Origin: Caballeronia pedi
GTDB lineage: Bacteria > Pseudomonadota > Gammaproteobacteria > Burkholderiales > Burkholderiaceae
DNA: 64,000 nt
NCBI RefSeq assembly: GCF_001544915.2
Contig: NZ_FCOE02000004.1
Coordinates: 310,001 to 374,000 of the forward strand
Direction of reading: 5' to 3'
The notes under the pieces are model-generated. The model made no database searches. It saw nothing but the letters and a program-made list of their open reading frames with translations, and was not told the DNA's origin. The number at the start of each line of letters is the position of its first letter. The first letter of the stretch is position 1. A program made the translations under genes and the position numbers. Of this stretch, positions 37,069 to 47,311 are shown one piece after another.

Positions 37069-38229
37069 CTAACTCTGCATCAACCTCTTTTGCCGCGCGA
37101 CGCTCATGATCAGCCCGGCCGCGACGCCGAGCGTCGTCAGCGCGGTGCCGCCGTAGCTCATGAACGGCAGCGGCACGCCGACCACGGGCAGAATCCCGCT
37201 CACCATGCCGATGTTGACGAACGCGTAAGTGAAGAACGCGAGCGTGAGCGATCCGGCCAATAATCGCCCGAAGAAGGTCGCGCCGTTCGCCGCGATATAC
37301 AGCCCGCGCGCGATCAGCGCCATATAGAGGAAAAGCAGCACGAGTCCGCCCGCGAGCCCGAACTCCTCGGCGTACACGGCGAAGATGAAGTCGGTGTGCT
37401 TTTCGGGGATGAATTCCAGATGGGCCTGCGTGCCTTTCAGCCAGCCCTTGCCGAGCGTGCCGCCGGAGCCGATCGCGATCACCGCCTGAATCGTGTGGAA
37501 GCCTTTGCCGAGCGGATCGGAGGTCGGGTCGAGCAGCGTGCAGATGCGGTGTTTCTGGTAGTCGTGCATCATCGGCCAGACGACATCGGGTTGACAGATC
37601 TTGTCCTGAAACACCGCTATACTCGCCACCGCGATGACCGCCGCCACGAGCACCGGCAGGATCAGCTTGAAACTCAATCCGGCGAAATAAATGACGAACA
37701 TGCCGGCCGCGAACACGAGCACCGCCGTGCCCAGGTCGGGCTGCTTCGCGATCAGGCCAACCGGCAGCATCAGAATCAGAAATCCGACGATGTAATCCCA
37801 CCAGCGGATATTGCTTTCGCGTTTCTGGTAGTACCACGCGAGCATCAATGGCATCGCGATCTTCATGATTTCCGACGGCTGGATCACCACGCCGACATTG
37901 AGCCAGCGTTTCGCGCCCTTGCGCGTCAGCCCGAACGCGGCGACAGCGATCAGTAACGCGACGCCGACCGTATAGAGCGGCACCGCGAACCGCATCAGCA
38001 TTTGCGGCGGGATGTTGGCGAGCACCCACATCAGGCCGAAGGTCAGCATGATGTTGCGAAGCTGGTCTTCGACGCGCCCGGGCATGTCGAGACTCGCGCT
38101 GTACAGCGTCACGATGCCGACGCACAGCAGCAGGAACACGATGAGCGCGAGCGGCTTGTCGAACCCCGCGAACATGCGCTTGGCGCGGTCGAGCATTTCG
38201 CGCTTGTCGAATTGCATGTGCAGTTGCAT
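37069..38229 (-). CDS. rodA: Rod-shape peptidoglycan glycosyltransferase RodA
   Basis: SEDS-family glycosyltransferase that polymerises lipid II during cell elongation, working with PBP2. The 386-residue, ten-segment membrane protein has LYSASLDMPGRVEDQLRN, GAKRWLNVGVVIQPSEIMKI, the catalytic-region loop KQPDLGTAVLV, and the terminal LPVVGVPLPFMSYGGTA typical of RodA/FtsW. AAGGA lies 8 nt before the start at 38229. It is last in mreB-mreC-mreD-mrdA-rodA, 12 bp after mrdA. Confidence 0.96.
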   Translation of the reverse strand: MQLHMQFDKREMLDRAKRMFAGFDKPLALIVFLLLCVGIVTLYSASLDMPGRVEDQLRNIMLTFGLMWVLANIPPQMLMRFAVPLYTVGVALLIAVAAFGLTRKGAKRWLNVGVVIQPSEIMKIAMPLMLAWYYQKRESNIRWWDYIVGFLILMLPVGLIAKQPDLGTAVLVFAAGMFVIYFAGLSFKLILPVLVAAVIAVASIAVFQDKICQPDVVWPMMHDYQKHRICTLLDPTSDPLGKGFHTIQAVIAIGSGGTLGKGWLKGTQAHLEFIPEKHTDFIFAVYAEEFGLAGGLVLLFLYMALIARGLYIAANGATFFGRLLAGSLTLAFFTYAFVNIGMVSGILPVVGVPLPFMSYGGTALTTLGVAAGLIMSVARQKRLMQS

Positions 38230-38241
38230 GGCGGTTTTCCT

Positions 38242-40515
38242 TTACTCGTCGATGCCGCCGGACGGCGCGAGAACGCGCACAGCGTCGTTTTCATTGCCGC
38301 GCACCATGGTGGGCGTCGGCTCGGCCGGGCGTTTTTTTGGCGCGGGCGCGCGGCCCGGCGTCGACGCGGGAAGCGCGGCGGCAGGCGGCGCGGATGCGGC
38401 GCGCGGCGTCGAGGGTTTCGGGGCGGAAGCCGCGAGCGGCGGCGCGATAATCGACTTCGCGACAGCCGGATTCGACGCGGCCTGCGGCGAAAACGCCGGC
38501 GACGAATTCGCGACCGACGCAGGCAACGCGACGGCTGCGGGCGATTGCGTGCCGCCGATCATCGGCAGACCGGTATCTTCCGTCGCCGATGCCGCCGCGG
38601 CAACCGCGGCCGCCTGTGCGCCCGGCTTCATGCGGTCGATCAGATAGTAGTCGAGCACCTTGCGCGCGATCGGGCCGGCGGACTCCGCGCCCCAGCCGCC
38701 GTTTTCGACGATCAGCGCGAGCGCGATCTTCGGCTGCTCGGCGGGCGCGAATGCGATGAACAGCGCGTGATCGCGCAGATGTTCGGCGAGCGCGTGCCCC
38801 TTGTAGTTCGCGCCCTGCAACGAATAGACCTGCGCCGTGCCGGTCTTGCCCGCCGCCAGATACGGCGCGCCCGCGAACACCTTCGCCGCCGTGCCGTTGG
38901 TGACGACGCCTTCCATCGCGCGCTTGATGAAATCCACGTCTTTCTGTTGCACCGGGATCTTGTCGCTCGGATCGCGCACGACGGCGCGCGTCGCCTTCGA
39001 GATCGGATTTTCGATATCGCGCACGAGGTGCGGCTTCATCACGACGCCGTTGTTCGCGAGCGTCGCCGTGGCGTGCGCGAGTTGCAGGATCGTGAACGAG
39101 TTGTAGCCCTGACCGATGCCGAGGCTGATCGTTTCGCCTTCATACCAGCGCTGCTGCTCGGGCTTACGATACGCCTTGCGCTTCCATTCGGTCGACGGGA
39201 GAATGCCGCGCGCCTCGCCAGCGATATCGATGCCGGTGATCTGTCCGAAGCCCCACGGCTTCATGAAGCCGGCCATCGCATTCACGCCGAGATCGCGCGC
39301 GAGCATGTAGAAGTAGGTGTCGTTCGACACGACGATCGCGCGGTTCATGTCGACCCAGCCCTGGCCCGAGCGCACGTCGTTGCGGAACGTGTGGCCGCCG
39401 AAGGTGAAGTAGCCCGGATCCTGAAAGCCCCAGCCCGGCGTGCGCTTGTGCAGCGTCAGCGCGGCGAGCGCCATGAACGGCTTGTACGTCGAGCCCGGCG
39501 GATACGTGCCGTGCAGCGGACGATTCAGGAGCGGGTGATCCGGCGAATTGTTGAGGGCGTCCCAGGTTTGCTGATCGATGCCGTCGACGAACGAATTCGG
39601 GTCGAAGCTCGGCGCGGAGACGAACGCGAGCACGTCGCCGGTGGAGGGCTCGATCGCGACGAGCGCGCCGCGCTTGCCCGCGAACGCCTGCTCCGCGACC
39701 TGCTGCAAGCCGATATCCAGCGACAACTGAAGGTTGTTGCCCGGCGTCGCCTGCGTGCGCGACATCGTGCGCACCGGCCGGCCGCCCGCCGTCACTTCGA
39801 CTTCCTCGAAACCGGTCAGACCGTGCAACTCGGTCTCATAGCTCTGCTCGACGCCGATCTTGCCTACGTAGTCCGTGCCCTTGTAATTGTTGGCGTCGAG
39901 GCGCGGATCGTAGTGATCCGAGCTTTCGTCGTTGGCGTCGCTCGCGTCGTCGATGCGCTCCTGATCGCGCTGCGAGATCCGGCCGATGTAGCCGATCACA
40001 TGCGCGGCGGTCGCGCCGAGCGGATACTGGCGGAACAGGCGCGCCCGCACTTCGACGCCCGGAAAGCGAAAGCGCTGCGCCGTGAACTTCGCCACTTCCT
40101 CATCGGTGAGGCGCGTGCGGATCGGCAGGCTTTCGAAATTCTTCGAGTCTTCGAGCACCTTCTTGAAACGCCGGCGGTCGCGCGCGTCGATCGGAATGAC
40201 CTGCGAGAGTTCGTCGATGGTTTCGTCGAGCGTGCCGTTGATCTTCGAACGCGTGATTTCGAGCGTATAGGCGGAATAGTTCTTCGCCAGCACGACGCCG
40301 TTGCGGTCCGTGATGATGCCGCGGTTCGGCACGATCGGCGCGACGGAAATGCGGTTTTCGTTCGCCTGCAACGAGTATTTGCTGAAGTGCCAGACCTGCA
40401 GATACAGAAAGCGCAGCCCGATCAGCCCGAAGCAGACGAACACGAACAGTCCCGCCGCCGCGACGCGCAGGCGGAACTTCGACAACTGTTGCTCGGTGTT
40501 CTTTATTTCGGTCAT
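38242..40515 (-). CDS. mrdA: Penicillin-binding protein 2 (elongation transpeptidase)
   Basis: Peptidoglycan DD-transpeptidase of the elongasome. The 757-residue product has one N-terminal membrane anchor (about 15-40) and a pedestal domain. The transpeptidase motifs are STYK (S342 nucleophile), SND (397-399) and KTGT (557-560). It is more than 100 residues longer than E. coli PBP2 (633). The extra C-terminal part (about 635-745) is a Pro/Ala/Ser-rich low-complexity periplasmic tail. It lies between mreD and rodA on the same strand. Confidence 0.96.
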   Translation of the reverse strand: MTEIKNTEQQLSKFRLRVAAAGLFVFVCFGLIGLRFLYLQVWHFSKYSLQANENRISVAPIVPNRGIITDRNGVVLAKNYSAYTLEITRSKINGTLDETIDELSQVIPIDARDRRRFKKVLEDSKNFESLPIRTRLTDEEVAKFTAQRFRFPGVEVRARLFRQYPLGATAAHVIGYIGRISQRDQERIDDASDANDESSDHYDPRLDANNYKGTDYVGKIGVEQSYETELHGLTGFEEVEVTAGGRPVRTMSRTQATPGNNLQLSLDIGLQQVAEQAFAGKRGALVAIEPSTGDVLAFVSAPSFDPNSFVDGIDQQTWDALNNSPDHPLLNRPLHGTYPPGSTYKPFMALAALTLHKRTPGWGFQDPGYFTFGGHTFRNDVRSGQGWVDMNRAIVVSNDTYFYMLARDLGVNAMAGFMKPWGFGQITGIDIAGEARGILPSTEWKRKAYRKPEQQRWYEGETISLGIGQGYNSFTILQLAHATATLANNGVVMKPHLVRDIENPISKATRAVVRDPSDKIPVQQKDVDFIKRAMEGVVTNGTAAKVFAGAPYLAAGKTGTAQVYSLQGANYKGHALAEHLRDHALFIAFAPAEQPKIALALIVENGGWGAESAGPIARKVLDYYLIDRMKPGAQAAAVAAAASATEDTGLPMIGGTQSPAAVALPASVANSSPAFSPQAASNPAVAKSIIAPPLAASAPKPSTPRAASAPPAAALPASTPGRAPAPKKRPAEPTPTMVRGNENDAVRVLAPSGGIDE

Positions 40516-40597
40516 GCAGCTTTCGCGGTTTGCTCGCGATTCAAGTGTAGTTCGCGCGCGGCGGTTTATTCGGTGACCCGGCGCCGCGCGGTCGCGC

Positions 40598-41110
40598 TCA
40601 GATCGGGCGCGTGTCGTCCGGATCGGCGGCGCGGCGTTGCGGCATCAGCAAGAGGAAGCTCGCGATCGGCCAGAGCAGCGCTTCGACGAATCCGTTGACC
40701 AGATAACTCCAGCCGGGAAACGCCGCGCCCGTCATCAGGCGGATGATGAACGGCACGAGATGCGCGCCCACCAGCAGCGGCGCCACGACGAACATCTGCA
40801 CCGGCAGCGAGATCCACAGCACGCGGCGGTGGATGGTGATCGCGCCGTACGAAAGTAGCGTGTAAGCCAGCGCGTGCTCGCCGAGCAGATTCGCGTTATG
40901 GACGTCCATCAGAATGCCGAGCATGAACGCGATGCCCATGCCGACCTTGCGCGGCTGATGCACGTTCCAGAACAGCAGCACGAGCGCGACGAAATCCGGC
41001 ACGCCGATGAGCCGTCCCCACGGCATCAGATTCAGCAGAAACGCAGCGGCGAGACTGAACGTGATGAAGTACGGATTGACCGGCTGCAGGATGTATTGCG
41101 GACGGTTCAT
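40598..41110 (-). CDS. mreD: Rod shape-determining protein MreD
   Basis: Small inner-membrane protein of the elongasome. The 170-residue product has five to six hydrophobic segments and the family-typical PWGRLIGVPDFVALVLLFWN and GILMDVHNANLLGEHALAYT. Its ATG overlaps the mreC stop (ATGA), showing tight coupling. Role follows from family and operon. Confidence 0.95.
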   Translation of the reverse strand: MNRPQYILQPVNPYFITFSLAAAFLLNLMPWGRLIGVPDFVALVLLFWNVHQPRKVGMGIAFMLGILMDVHNANLLGEHALAYTLLSYGAITIHRRVLWISLPVQMFVVAPLLVGAHLVPFIIRLMTGAAFPGWSYLVNGFVEALLWPIASFLLLMPQRRAADPDDTRPI

Positions 41111-42225
41111 CGCGCGGCTCCCGAGGATGCGGGCTTCGGCGCATTCGCCTTCTTCGACGGCTTCGCCGCCGCGCTCGATGCCGCCTTGGGTGCGGCCGCT
41201 TTCGCCGGAGGAGCCTCGGCGGGCTTCGCCGCCGTTGCGGCCGCAGCCGGCGCGGACGCCGCCGCAGCCGCCGATGCGCCGCTTGCGCCCGCCGCAGCCG
41301 CCGCCTTGGGTGTGGCTTTCTTCTTGCCCTTGTTTTCCTTCGCTTCCTTGGCGGCCGCGGCCGCTTCGACTTCGATCGGATTGGGCGGCACGTTCAGGTT
41401 GTAGTGCAGCACGAGCAGCTGGCGCGCGCCGCGCACCGCCGCGATCGGCACGCAGACGACGCGCGCGAACGCAGTGTCCGCCTGTTTGTCGACGCGCAGC
41501 ACCTTCGCCACCGGCAAGCCCGGCGGATAGATGCCGTCGAGGCCGCTCGTCACGAGTTCGTCGCCGGCTTGCACGTCGGCGCTGATCGGCACGAAGCGAA
41601 GATCGAGCGTATCGCCTTTCGGCGTGCCGTAGATCACGCTGCGCAAGCCGGTGCGCGCGATCTGCACGGGGACGGCCTGATCCTTGTCGCTGAGCAGCGT
41701 GACTTCCGATTGCAACGGAAACACGCGCGTGACCTGGCCGATCACACCGTCTTCGGTGACGACCGGCGCGCCGTCCTGGATATTTTGCTGCGAACCCTTG
41801 CCGATCACGACTTTCTGCGTGAACGGATCGCGCGTGTCGTACTGGATTTCGGCGGGCGTCTCTTCGGTGCTCGCGCGCGATTGCAGATTGAGCAGCGCGC
41901 GCAGATGCGCATTCTCGATGGCGAGCTGCGCCGCATCGCCTGCCTTCACGGAAAGCTCCAGGTTTTTATCGGCGAGCTTCGCGTTTTCGCTGCGCAGCGT
42001 CGCGCTGGTCACGGCGAGGTCGGCCGCGCCCATGAAGATGTCGCGCGGCACGAGCGCCGCGCGCTGCAACGGATAAAGCCCCGCGCCGAGCATGCCGCGA
42101 ACGATTTCCAGCGTGCTGAAGCGGGCGTCCGAGATCAGCAACGCGATGGCGAGCACCACGAAGAAAATCAGGCGCGCGAGCGCGGAGGGGCCTTGCTTGA
42201 AGAGTGGCGGCGGACTGTATTCCAT
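41107..42225 (-). CDS. mreC: Rod shape-determining protein MreC
   Basis: Bitopic membrane protein that activates PBP2/RodA. The 372-residue product has one N-terminal membrane segment (about 15-35), a coiled coil (about 65-110), and the double beta-barrel periplasmic domain with DPFTQKVVIGKGSQQNIQDG and DELVTSGLDGIYPPGLPVAKV. From about residue 290 there is an added Lys/Ala-rich and Pro/Ala-rich tail absent in short homologues. It is separated from mreB by 199 bp containing a GC-rich hairpin. Confidence 0.95.
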   Translation of the reverse strand: MEYSPPPLFKQGPSALARLIFFVVLAIALLISDARFSTLEIVRGMLGAGLYPLQRAALVPRDIFMGAADLAVTSATLRSENAKLADKNLELSVKAGDAAQLAIENAHLRALLNLQSRASTEETPAEIQYDTRDPFTQKVVIGKGSQQNIQDGAPVVTEDGVIGQVTRVFPLQSEVTLLSDKDQAVPVQIARTGLRSVIYGTPKGDTLDLRFVPISADVQAGDELVTSGLDGIYPPGLPVAKVLRVDKQADTAFARVVCVPIAAVRGARQLLVLHYNLNVPPNPIEVEAAAAAKEAKENKGKKKATPKAAAAAGASGASAAAAASAPAAAATAAKPAEAPPAKAAAPKAASSAAAKPSKKANAPKPASSGAAR

Positions 42226-42310
42226 GGTCGGCGCCGAGGGCGTGAACGGATGGATCGATGCTGCAGGTTATCTCGCCGGCGGCGAGACCTGCCCTACGCT
42301 GTTCCGACAA

Positions 42311-42333
42311 CGGCCCGGACAGAAGCCGGGCCG
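42311..42333 (-). other. GC-rich hairpin between mreB and mreC
   Basis: Perfect 8-bp stem CGGCCCGG (42311-42318) / CCGGGCCG (42326-42333) with a 7-nt loop. No U-tract follows on the minus strand (TTGTCGG). It may be a partial terminator, an RNase processing site or an RNA stabiliser that sets the mreB to mreC ratio. The rest of 42226-42424 shows nothing recognisable. Confidence 0.45.
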
Positions 42334-42424
42334 TGCGCGCGTCGCGTTACGCGGGTGCTTTTGGCTCTCGCGTCGAAGACCGTCACGCCCGGAGAAACAA
42401 GGGCGAAAGCCTTCAGCAGGGAGA

Positions 42425-43468
<1,044 letters not shown>

Positions 43469-43844
43469 TCAAAAATCCTGTCTCGCTGGGTGGCCGTTCG
43501 TCGCGAGGAGCGCCGGGGACGGCAGCGGAAAAAATAACGGATTGCAAGGGCGGCGAACGCTCGCCGTGAAGTGCAATTCCGGGAAGAAATCTACCGCAGA
43601 ATGGAACGCTGCACGCAAACGTTTCTCGCAATTCACTGATTCAGGGAGAAAGCCGCTGACAAGCCGTTCCAGAGGTGAGTCGAACGTGTAATGATACCTT
43701 ATAATTTGTGGGTATCTATAGGAAAAGGATGGCACTTTTGACCATCGCCAGCCCTGCTTCCGTAAGCTCCTTTCGAGATCGTAACTCGCTGTCACAGCGA
43801 AGGTTTTCGAGATTGGGGCCGTCCACGTTTTCTCCGGTGATTCC
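43469..43844. other. Divergent mreB/gatC promoter region
   Basis: Non-coding 376 bp. Towards gatC it has a perfect TATAAT (43700-43705) bracketed by the inverted repeat GATACC (43693-43698) / GGTATC (43711-43716). No good -35 is visible at the right spacing. The predicted gatC leader is about 135 nt. The mreB promoter is not evident to me. No gene seen. Confidence 0.5.
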
Positions 43845-44144
43845 ATGTCTTTGACCCTGACCGACGTAAAACGCATCGCGCATCTGGCGCGGCTCGAATT
43901 GCCCGACCACGAAGCCGAACCCACGCTTGCACGGCTCAACGACTTTTTCGGTCTCGTCGAGCAGATGCAGGCCGTCGACACGACCGGTATCGAACCGCTC
44001 GCACACCCGATCGAACAGATCGAGGAAGTCGCGCTTCGTCTGCGTGACGACGCTGTCTCAGAGCGCGTCGAACGCGAAGAGTTCCAGCGATCCGCGCCTG
44101 CCGTGCAAGACGGGCTCTATCTCGTGCCGAAGGTGATCGAGTAA
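43845..44144 (+). CDS. gatC: Asp-tRNA(Asn)/Glu-tRNA(Gln) amidotransferase subunit C
   Basis: Small subunit that clamps GatA and GatB together in the amidotransferase making Gln-tRNA(Gln) and/or Asn-tRNA(Asn). The 99-residue product has the family pattern [18 protein letters not shown] ... GIEPLAHP ... LRDDAVSE ... VPKVIE. First of the gatCAB operon, 61 bp upstream of gatA. Confidence 0.96.
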   Translation: MSLTLTDVKRIAHLARLELPDHEAEPTLARLNDFFGLVEQMQAVDTTGIEPLAHPIEQIEEVALRLRDDAVSERVEREEFQRSAPAVQDGLYLVPKVIE

Positions 44145-44205
44145 CGGTCGACAATCCAGCGATACCGCGCGCGGGAATGAAGACCGCGCTCATCAGGGAA
44201 CTGCA

Positions 44206-45702
44206 ATGCATCAAAAAAGCTTGACCGAACTGCGCGCCGCGCTCGACTCGAAGGAGATCTCCGCGGTCGAACTGGCGCAGTCGTATCTGCAACGCATCGA
44301 GGCCGCGAAGGCGCTGAATGCGTTCATCGGCATCGATCGCGAGCTCACGCTCGAACAGGCAAAAGCCGCCGATGCCCTCATCGCGCAGGGCAACGCCGGC
44401 GCGCTCACCGGTCTGCCGGTCGCGCACAAGGACGTGTTCGTCACGCGCGGCTGGGCGTCGACGGCCGGTTCGCACATGCTCGAAAACTACGCGAGCCCGT
44501 TCGACGCGACCGTGGTCGATCGTCTGAAGCACGCCGGCATGGTGTGCCTCGGCAAGACCAACATGGACGAGTTCGCGATGGGCTCGTCCAACGAGAATTC
44601 GTACTTCGGCGCGGTGAAGAATCCGTGGGACCTGAAAGCCGTGCCGGGCGGTTCGTCGGGCGGTTCGGCCGCTGCCGTGGCCGCGCGCCTCGCGCCCGCC
44701 GCGACCGGCACCGACACCGGCGGCTCGATCCGCCAGCCCGCGTCGTTCACCGGCATCACGGGCATCAAGCCGACTTACGGCCGCGTGTCGCGCTACGGGA
44801 TGATCGCGTTCGCGTCGTCGCTGGACCAGGGCGGCCCGATGGCGCAAACCGCCGCCGACTGCGCGCTGCTGCTCAACGCGATGTCCGGCTTCGACGAGCG
44901 CGACTCGACCAGCCTGCAACGCGAGAACGAAGACTACACGCGCCATATCGGCAAAACGTGGAACGGTTCCGATGATGCAAGCAAGCCGTTGAAAGGCCTG
45001 CGCATCGGCATGCCGAAGGAGTACTTCGGCGCCGGACTCGCGGACGACGTGCGCGCGTCCATCGACGCGGCGTTGAAGCAATACGAAGCGCTCGGCGCGA
45101 CGCTCGTCGAGGTGTCGCTGCCGCAGACCGAGCTGTCGATTCCCGTGTACTACATCATCGCGCCGGCGGAGGCTTCGTCGAACCTGTCGCGCTTCGATGG
45201 CGTGCGCTACGGGCATCGCGCGGCCGAATACCGCGATCTGCTCGACATGTATAAGAAGTCGCGTGCGGAAGGCTTCGGGCCGGAAGTGAAGCGGCGAATT
45301 CTGGTTGGCACGTATGTGCTATCGCACGGCTACTACGACGCGTACTACCTGCAGGCGCAGAAGATTCGCCGCATCATCGCGCGCGACTTCCAGGAAGCGT
45401 TCAAGCAGTGCGACGTCATCATGGGACCGGTCGCGCCGACGGTCGCGTGGAATCTCGGCGAGAAGGCCGACGATCCCGTGCAGATGTACCTCGCCGATAT
45501 CTACACGCTGTCCGTCAGTCTCGCGGGCTTGCCCGGCATGAGCGTGCCGTGCGGCTTCGGCGCGGGCGCGAACGCGGATCGCCCGGTCGGGCTGCAGATC
45601 GTCGGCAACTATTTCAACGAAGCCCGGATGCTCCAGGTCGCCGACGCGTTCCAGCGCGCGACCGACTGGCACCGCAAGGCACCATCGGCATCGGGAGTGT
45701 GA
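44206..45702 (+). CDS. gatA: Asp-tRNA(Asn)/Glu-tRNA(Gln) amidotransferase subunit A
   Basis: Glutaminase subunit that releases ammonia for transamidation. The 498-residue amidase-signature protein has [14 protein letters not shown] (catalytic Lys of the Ser-cisSer-Lys triad) and [34 protein letters not shown] (the two serines). Length is typical. It ends 2 bp before gatB. Confidence 0.97.
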   Translation: MHQKSLTELRAALDSKEISAVELAQSYLQRIEAAKALNAFIGIDRELTLEQAKAADALIAQGNAGALTGLPVAHKDVFVTRGWASTAGSHMLENYASPFDATVVDRLKHAGMVCLGKTNMDEFAMGSSNENSYFGAVKNPWDLKAVPGGSSGGSAAAVAARLAPAATGTDTGGSIRQPASFTGITGIKPTYGRVSRYGMIAFASSLDQGGPMAQTAADCALLLNAMSGFDERDSTSLQRENEDYTRHIGKTWNGSDDASKPLKGLRIGMPKEYFGAGLADDVRASIDAALKQYEALGATLVEVSLPQTELSIPVYYIIAPAEASSNLSRFDGVRYGHRAAEYRDLLDMYKKSRAEGFGPEVKRRILVGTYVLSHGYYDAYYLQAQKIRRIIARDFQEAFKQCDVIMGPVAPTVAWNLGEKADDPVQMYLADIYTLSVSLAGLPGMSVPCGFGAGANADRPVGLQIVGNYFNEARMLQVADAFQRATDWHRKAPSASGV

Positions 45703-45704
45703 AC

Positions 45705-47174
45705 ATGCAGTGGGAAGTCGTCATCGGTCTGGAAACGCACGCGCAGCTTTCCACCGTCTCCAAGATTTTCTCGGGCGCGCCCACCCAGTTCGGCGCGAGC
45801 CCGAACTCGCAGGCGAGTCCCGTCGATCTCGCGCTGCCCGGCGTGCTGCCGGTGATGAACCGCGGCGCCGTCGAGCGCGCGATTCGCTTCGGGCTGTCGA
45901 TCGGCGCGCATATCGCACCGCGCAGCATCTTCGCGCGCAAGAACTACTTTTATCCGGATCTTCCGAAGGGCTATCAGATCAGCCAGTACGAGATTCCGGT
46001 CGTGCAGGGCGGTCAGATCACGATCCAGGTTCCGGCCAATGAAAAAGCGGGCAAGGAAGCGTATTCGAAGACCGTCAATCTGACGCGCGCGCATCTCGAA
46101 GAAGACGCGGGCAAGTCGCTGCACGAAGACTTCGCGGGCATGACGGGCATCGACCTGAACCGCGCGGGCACGCCGCTGCTCGAGATCGTCACGGAGCCGG
46201 AAATGCGCAGCGCGGCGGAAGCGGTCGCGTATGCGAAGGCGCTGCACGGACTCGTCGTGTGGCTCGGCATCTGCGACGGCAACATGCAGGAAGGCTCGTT
46301 CCGCTGCGACGCGAACGTGTCGGTGCGGCCGGTCGGCCAGAAGGAGTTCGGCACGCGCGCGGAAATCAAGAATCTGAACTCGTTCCGCTTTCTCGAAGAA
46401 GCGATTCAATTCGAAGTGCGCCGTCAGATCGAGCTGATCGAGGACGGCGGCACCGTGGTTCAGGAAACGCGTCTCTACGATCCGGACAAGCGCGAAACGC
46501 GTTCGATGCGCAGCAAGGAAGACGCGCACGATTACCGCTATTTCCCGGACCCGGATCTGATGCCGCTCGTGATCGAGGAAAGCTGGATTGCGCGCGTGAA
46601 GGGCGAACTGCCCGAGCTGCCGGCGGACATGCAGAAGCGTTTCGTCGACACGTACGGTCTGACGCCGTATGACGCGGGCGTGCTGACTTCGTCGAAGGCG
46701 ATGGCGTCGTACTTCGAAGCGCTCGTGCAGAAGGCGGGCGCGAACCAGGCGAAGATCGCCGCGAACTGGATCATGGGCGACGTCTCCGCGCAACTGAACC
46801 GCGAATCGCTCGATATCGGCGAGTCGCCGGTGTCTGCCGCGCAGCTCGCGCTGATCGTGCAGCGCATCGCCGACGGCACGATCTCCAACAAGATCGCGAA
46901 GGACATCTTCCAGACGATCTGGGAAGAAAAGGCGACGGACGAAGGCGCGGCGGATCGCATCATCGATGCGAAGGGCCTGAAGCAGATTTCCGACACCGGC
47001 GCGCTCGAAGCGATCATCGACGAAGTGCTCGCGGCGAACCAGAAATCGGTCGAGGAATTCCGCGCGGGCAAGGAGAAGGCGTTCAACGCGCTGATCGGCC
47101 AGGCGATGAAAGCGACCAAGGGCAAGGCGAATCCGCAGCAAGTGAACGAGTTGTTGAAGAAAAAGTTATCCTGA
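45705..47174 (+). CDS. gatB: Asp-tRNA(Asn)/Glu-tRNA(Gln) amidotransferase subunit B
   Basis: tRNA-binding and kinase/transamidase subunit. The 489-residue product begins [20 protein letters not shown] and shows [33 protein letters not shown], and [13 protein letters not shown]. The C-terminal YqeY-like tail domain binds tRNA (about 340-489). GGGAG lies upstream of ATG 45705. A 12-bp piece of its 3' end including the stop (AAGTTATCCTGA) recurs 56 bp downstream. Confidence 0.97.
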   Translation: MQWEVVIGLETHAQLSTVSKIFSGAPTQFGASPNSQASPVDLALPGVLPVMNRGAVERAIRFGLSIGAHIAPRSIFARKNYFYPDLPKGYQISQYEIPVVQGGQITIQVPANEKAGKEAYSKTVNLTRAHLEEDAGKSLHEDFAGMTGIDLNRAGTPLLEIVTEPEMRSAAEAVAYAKALHGLVVWLGICDGNMQEGSFRCDANVSVRPVGQKEFGTRAEIKNLNSFRFLEEAIQFEVRRQIELIEDGGTVVQETRLYDPDKRETRSMRSKEDAHDYRYFPDPDLMPLVIEESWIARVKGELPELPADMQKRFVDTYGLTPYDAGVLTSSKAMASYFEALVQKAGANQAKIAANWIMGDVSAQLNRESLDIGESPVSAAQLALIVQRIADGTISNKIAKDIFQTIWEEKATDEGAADRIIDAKGLKQISDTGALEAIIDEVLAANQKSVEEFRAGKEKAFNALIGQAMKATKGKANPQQVNELLKKKLS

Positions 47175-47230
47175 TAGGGCCTTCAGGGGCATTCCTCCGC
47201 GTAAGCGGAGATAGACCGAAGTTATCCTGA
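47163..47230 (+). repeat. 12-bp direct repeat at the gatB 3' end
   Basis: AAGTTATCCTGA occurs at 47163-47174 (the last codons and TGA of gatB) and again at 47219-47230. The 44 bp between the copies include a small hairpin (CTCCGCGTAAGCGGAG). Confidence 0.6.
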
Positions 47231-47253
47231 CAGCGTGTCCCCAACGGGATGAA

Positions 47254-47291
47254 CGGGCTGCTGCCGGTTAAGCCTGGCAGCGGCCCGTTTT
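47254..47291 (+). terminator. Terminator after gatB
   Basis: CGGGCTGCTGCC (47254-47265) pairs with GGCAGCGGCCCG (47276-47287), 12 bp with one G-T pair, followed by TTTT. It ends 20 bp before ppk2, so ppk2 is probably read by leakage or its own promoter. Confidence 0.75.
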
Positions 47292-47311
47292 CATTAGACG
47301 ACGGTAAAAAA

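Noticed and set aside
38002..40698. Very long open frame opposite mrdA, and similar long frames opposite dnaA, dnaN/gyrB, topB, ntrY, gatB and pckG
   Set aside because: They have Arg/His-rich, low-complexity compositions typical of antisense frames in high-GC DNA, no ribosome-binding sites, and lie opposite confidently identified genes.
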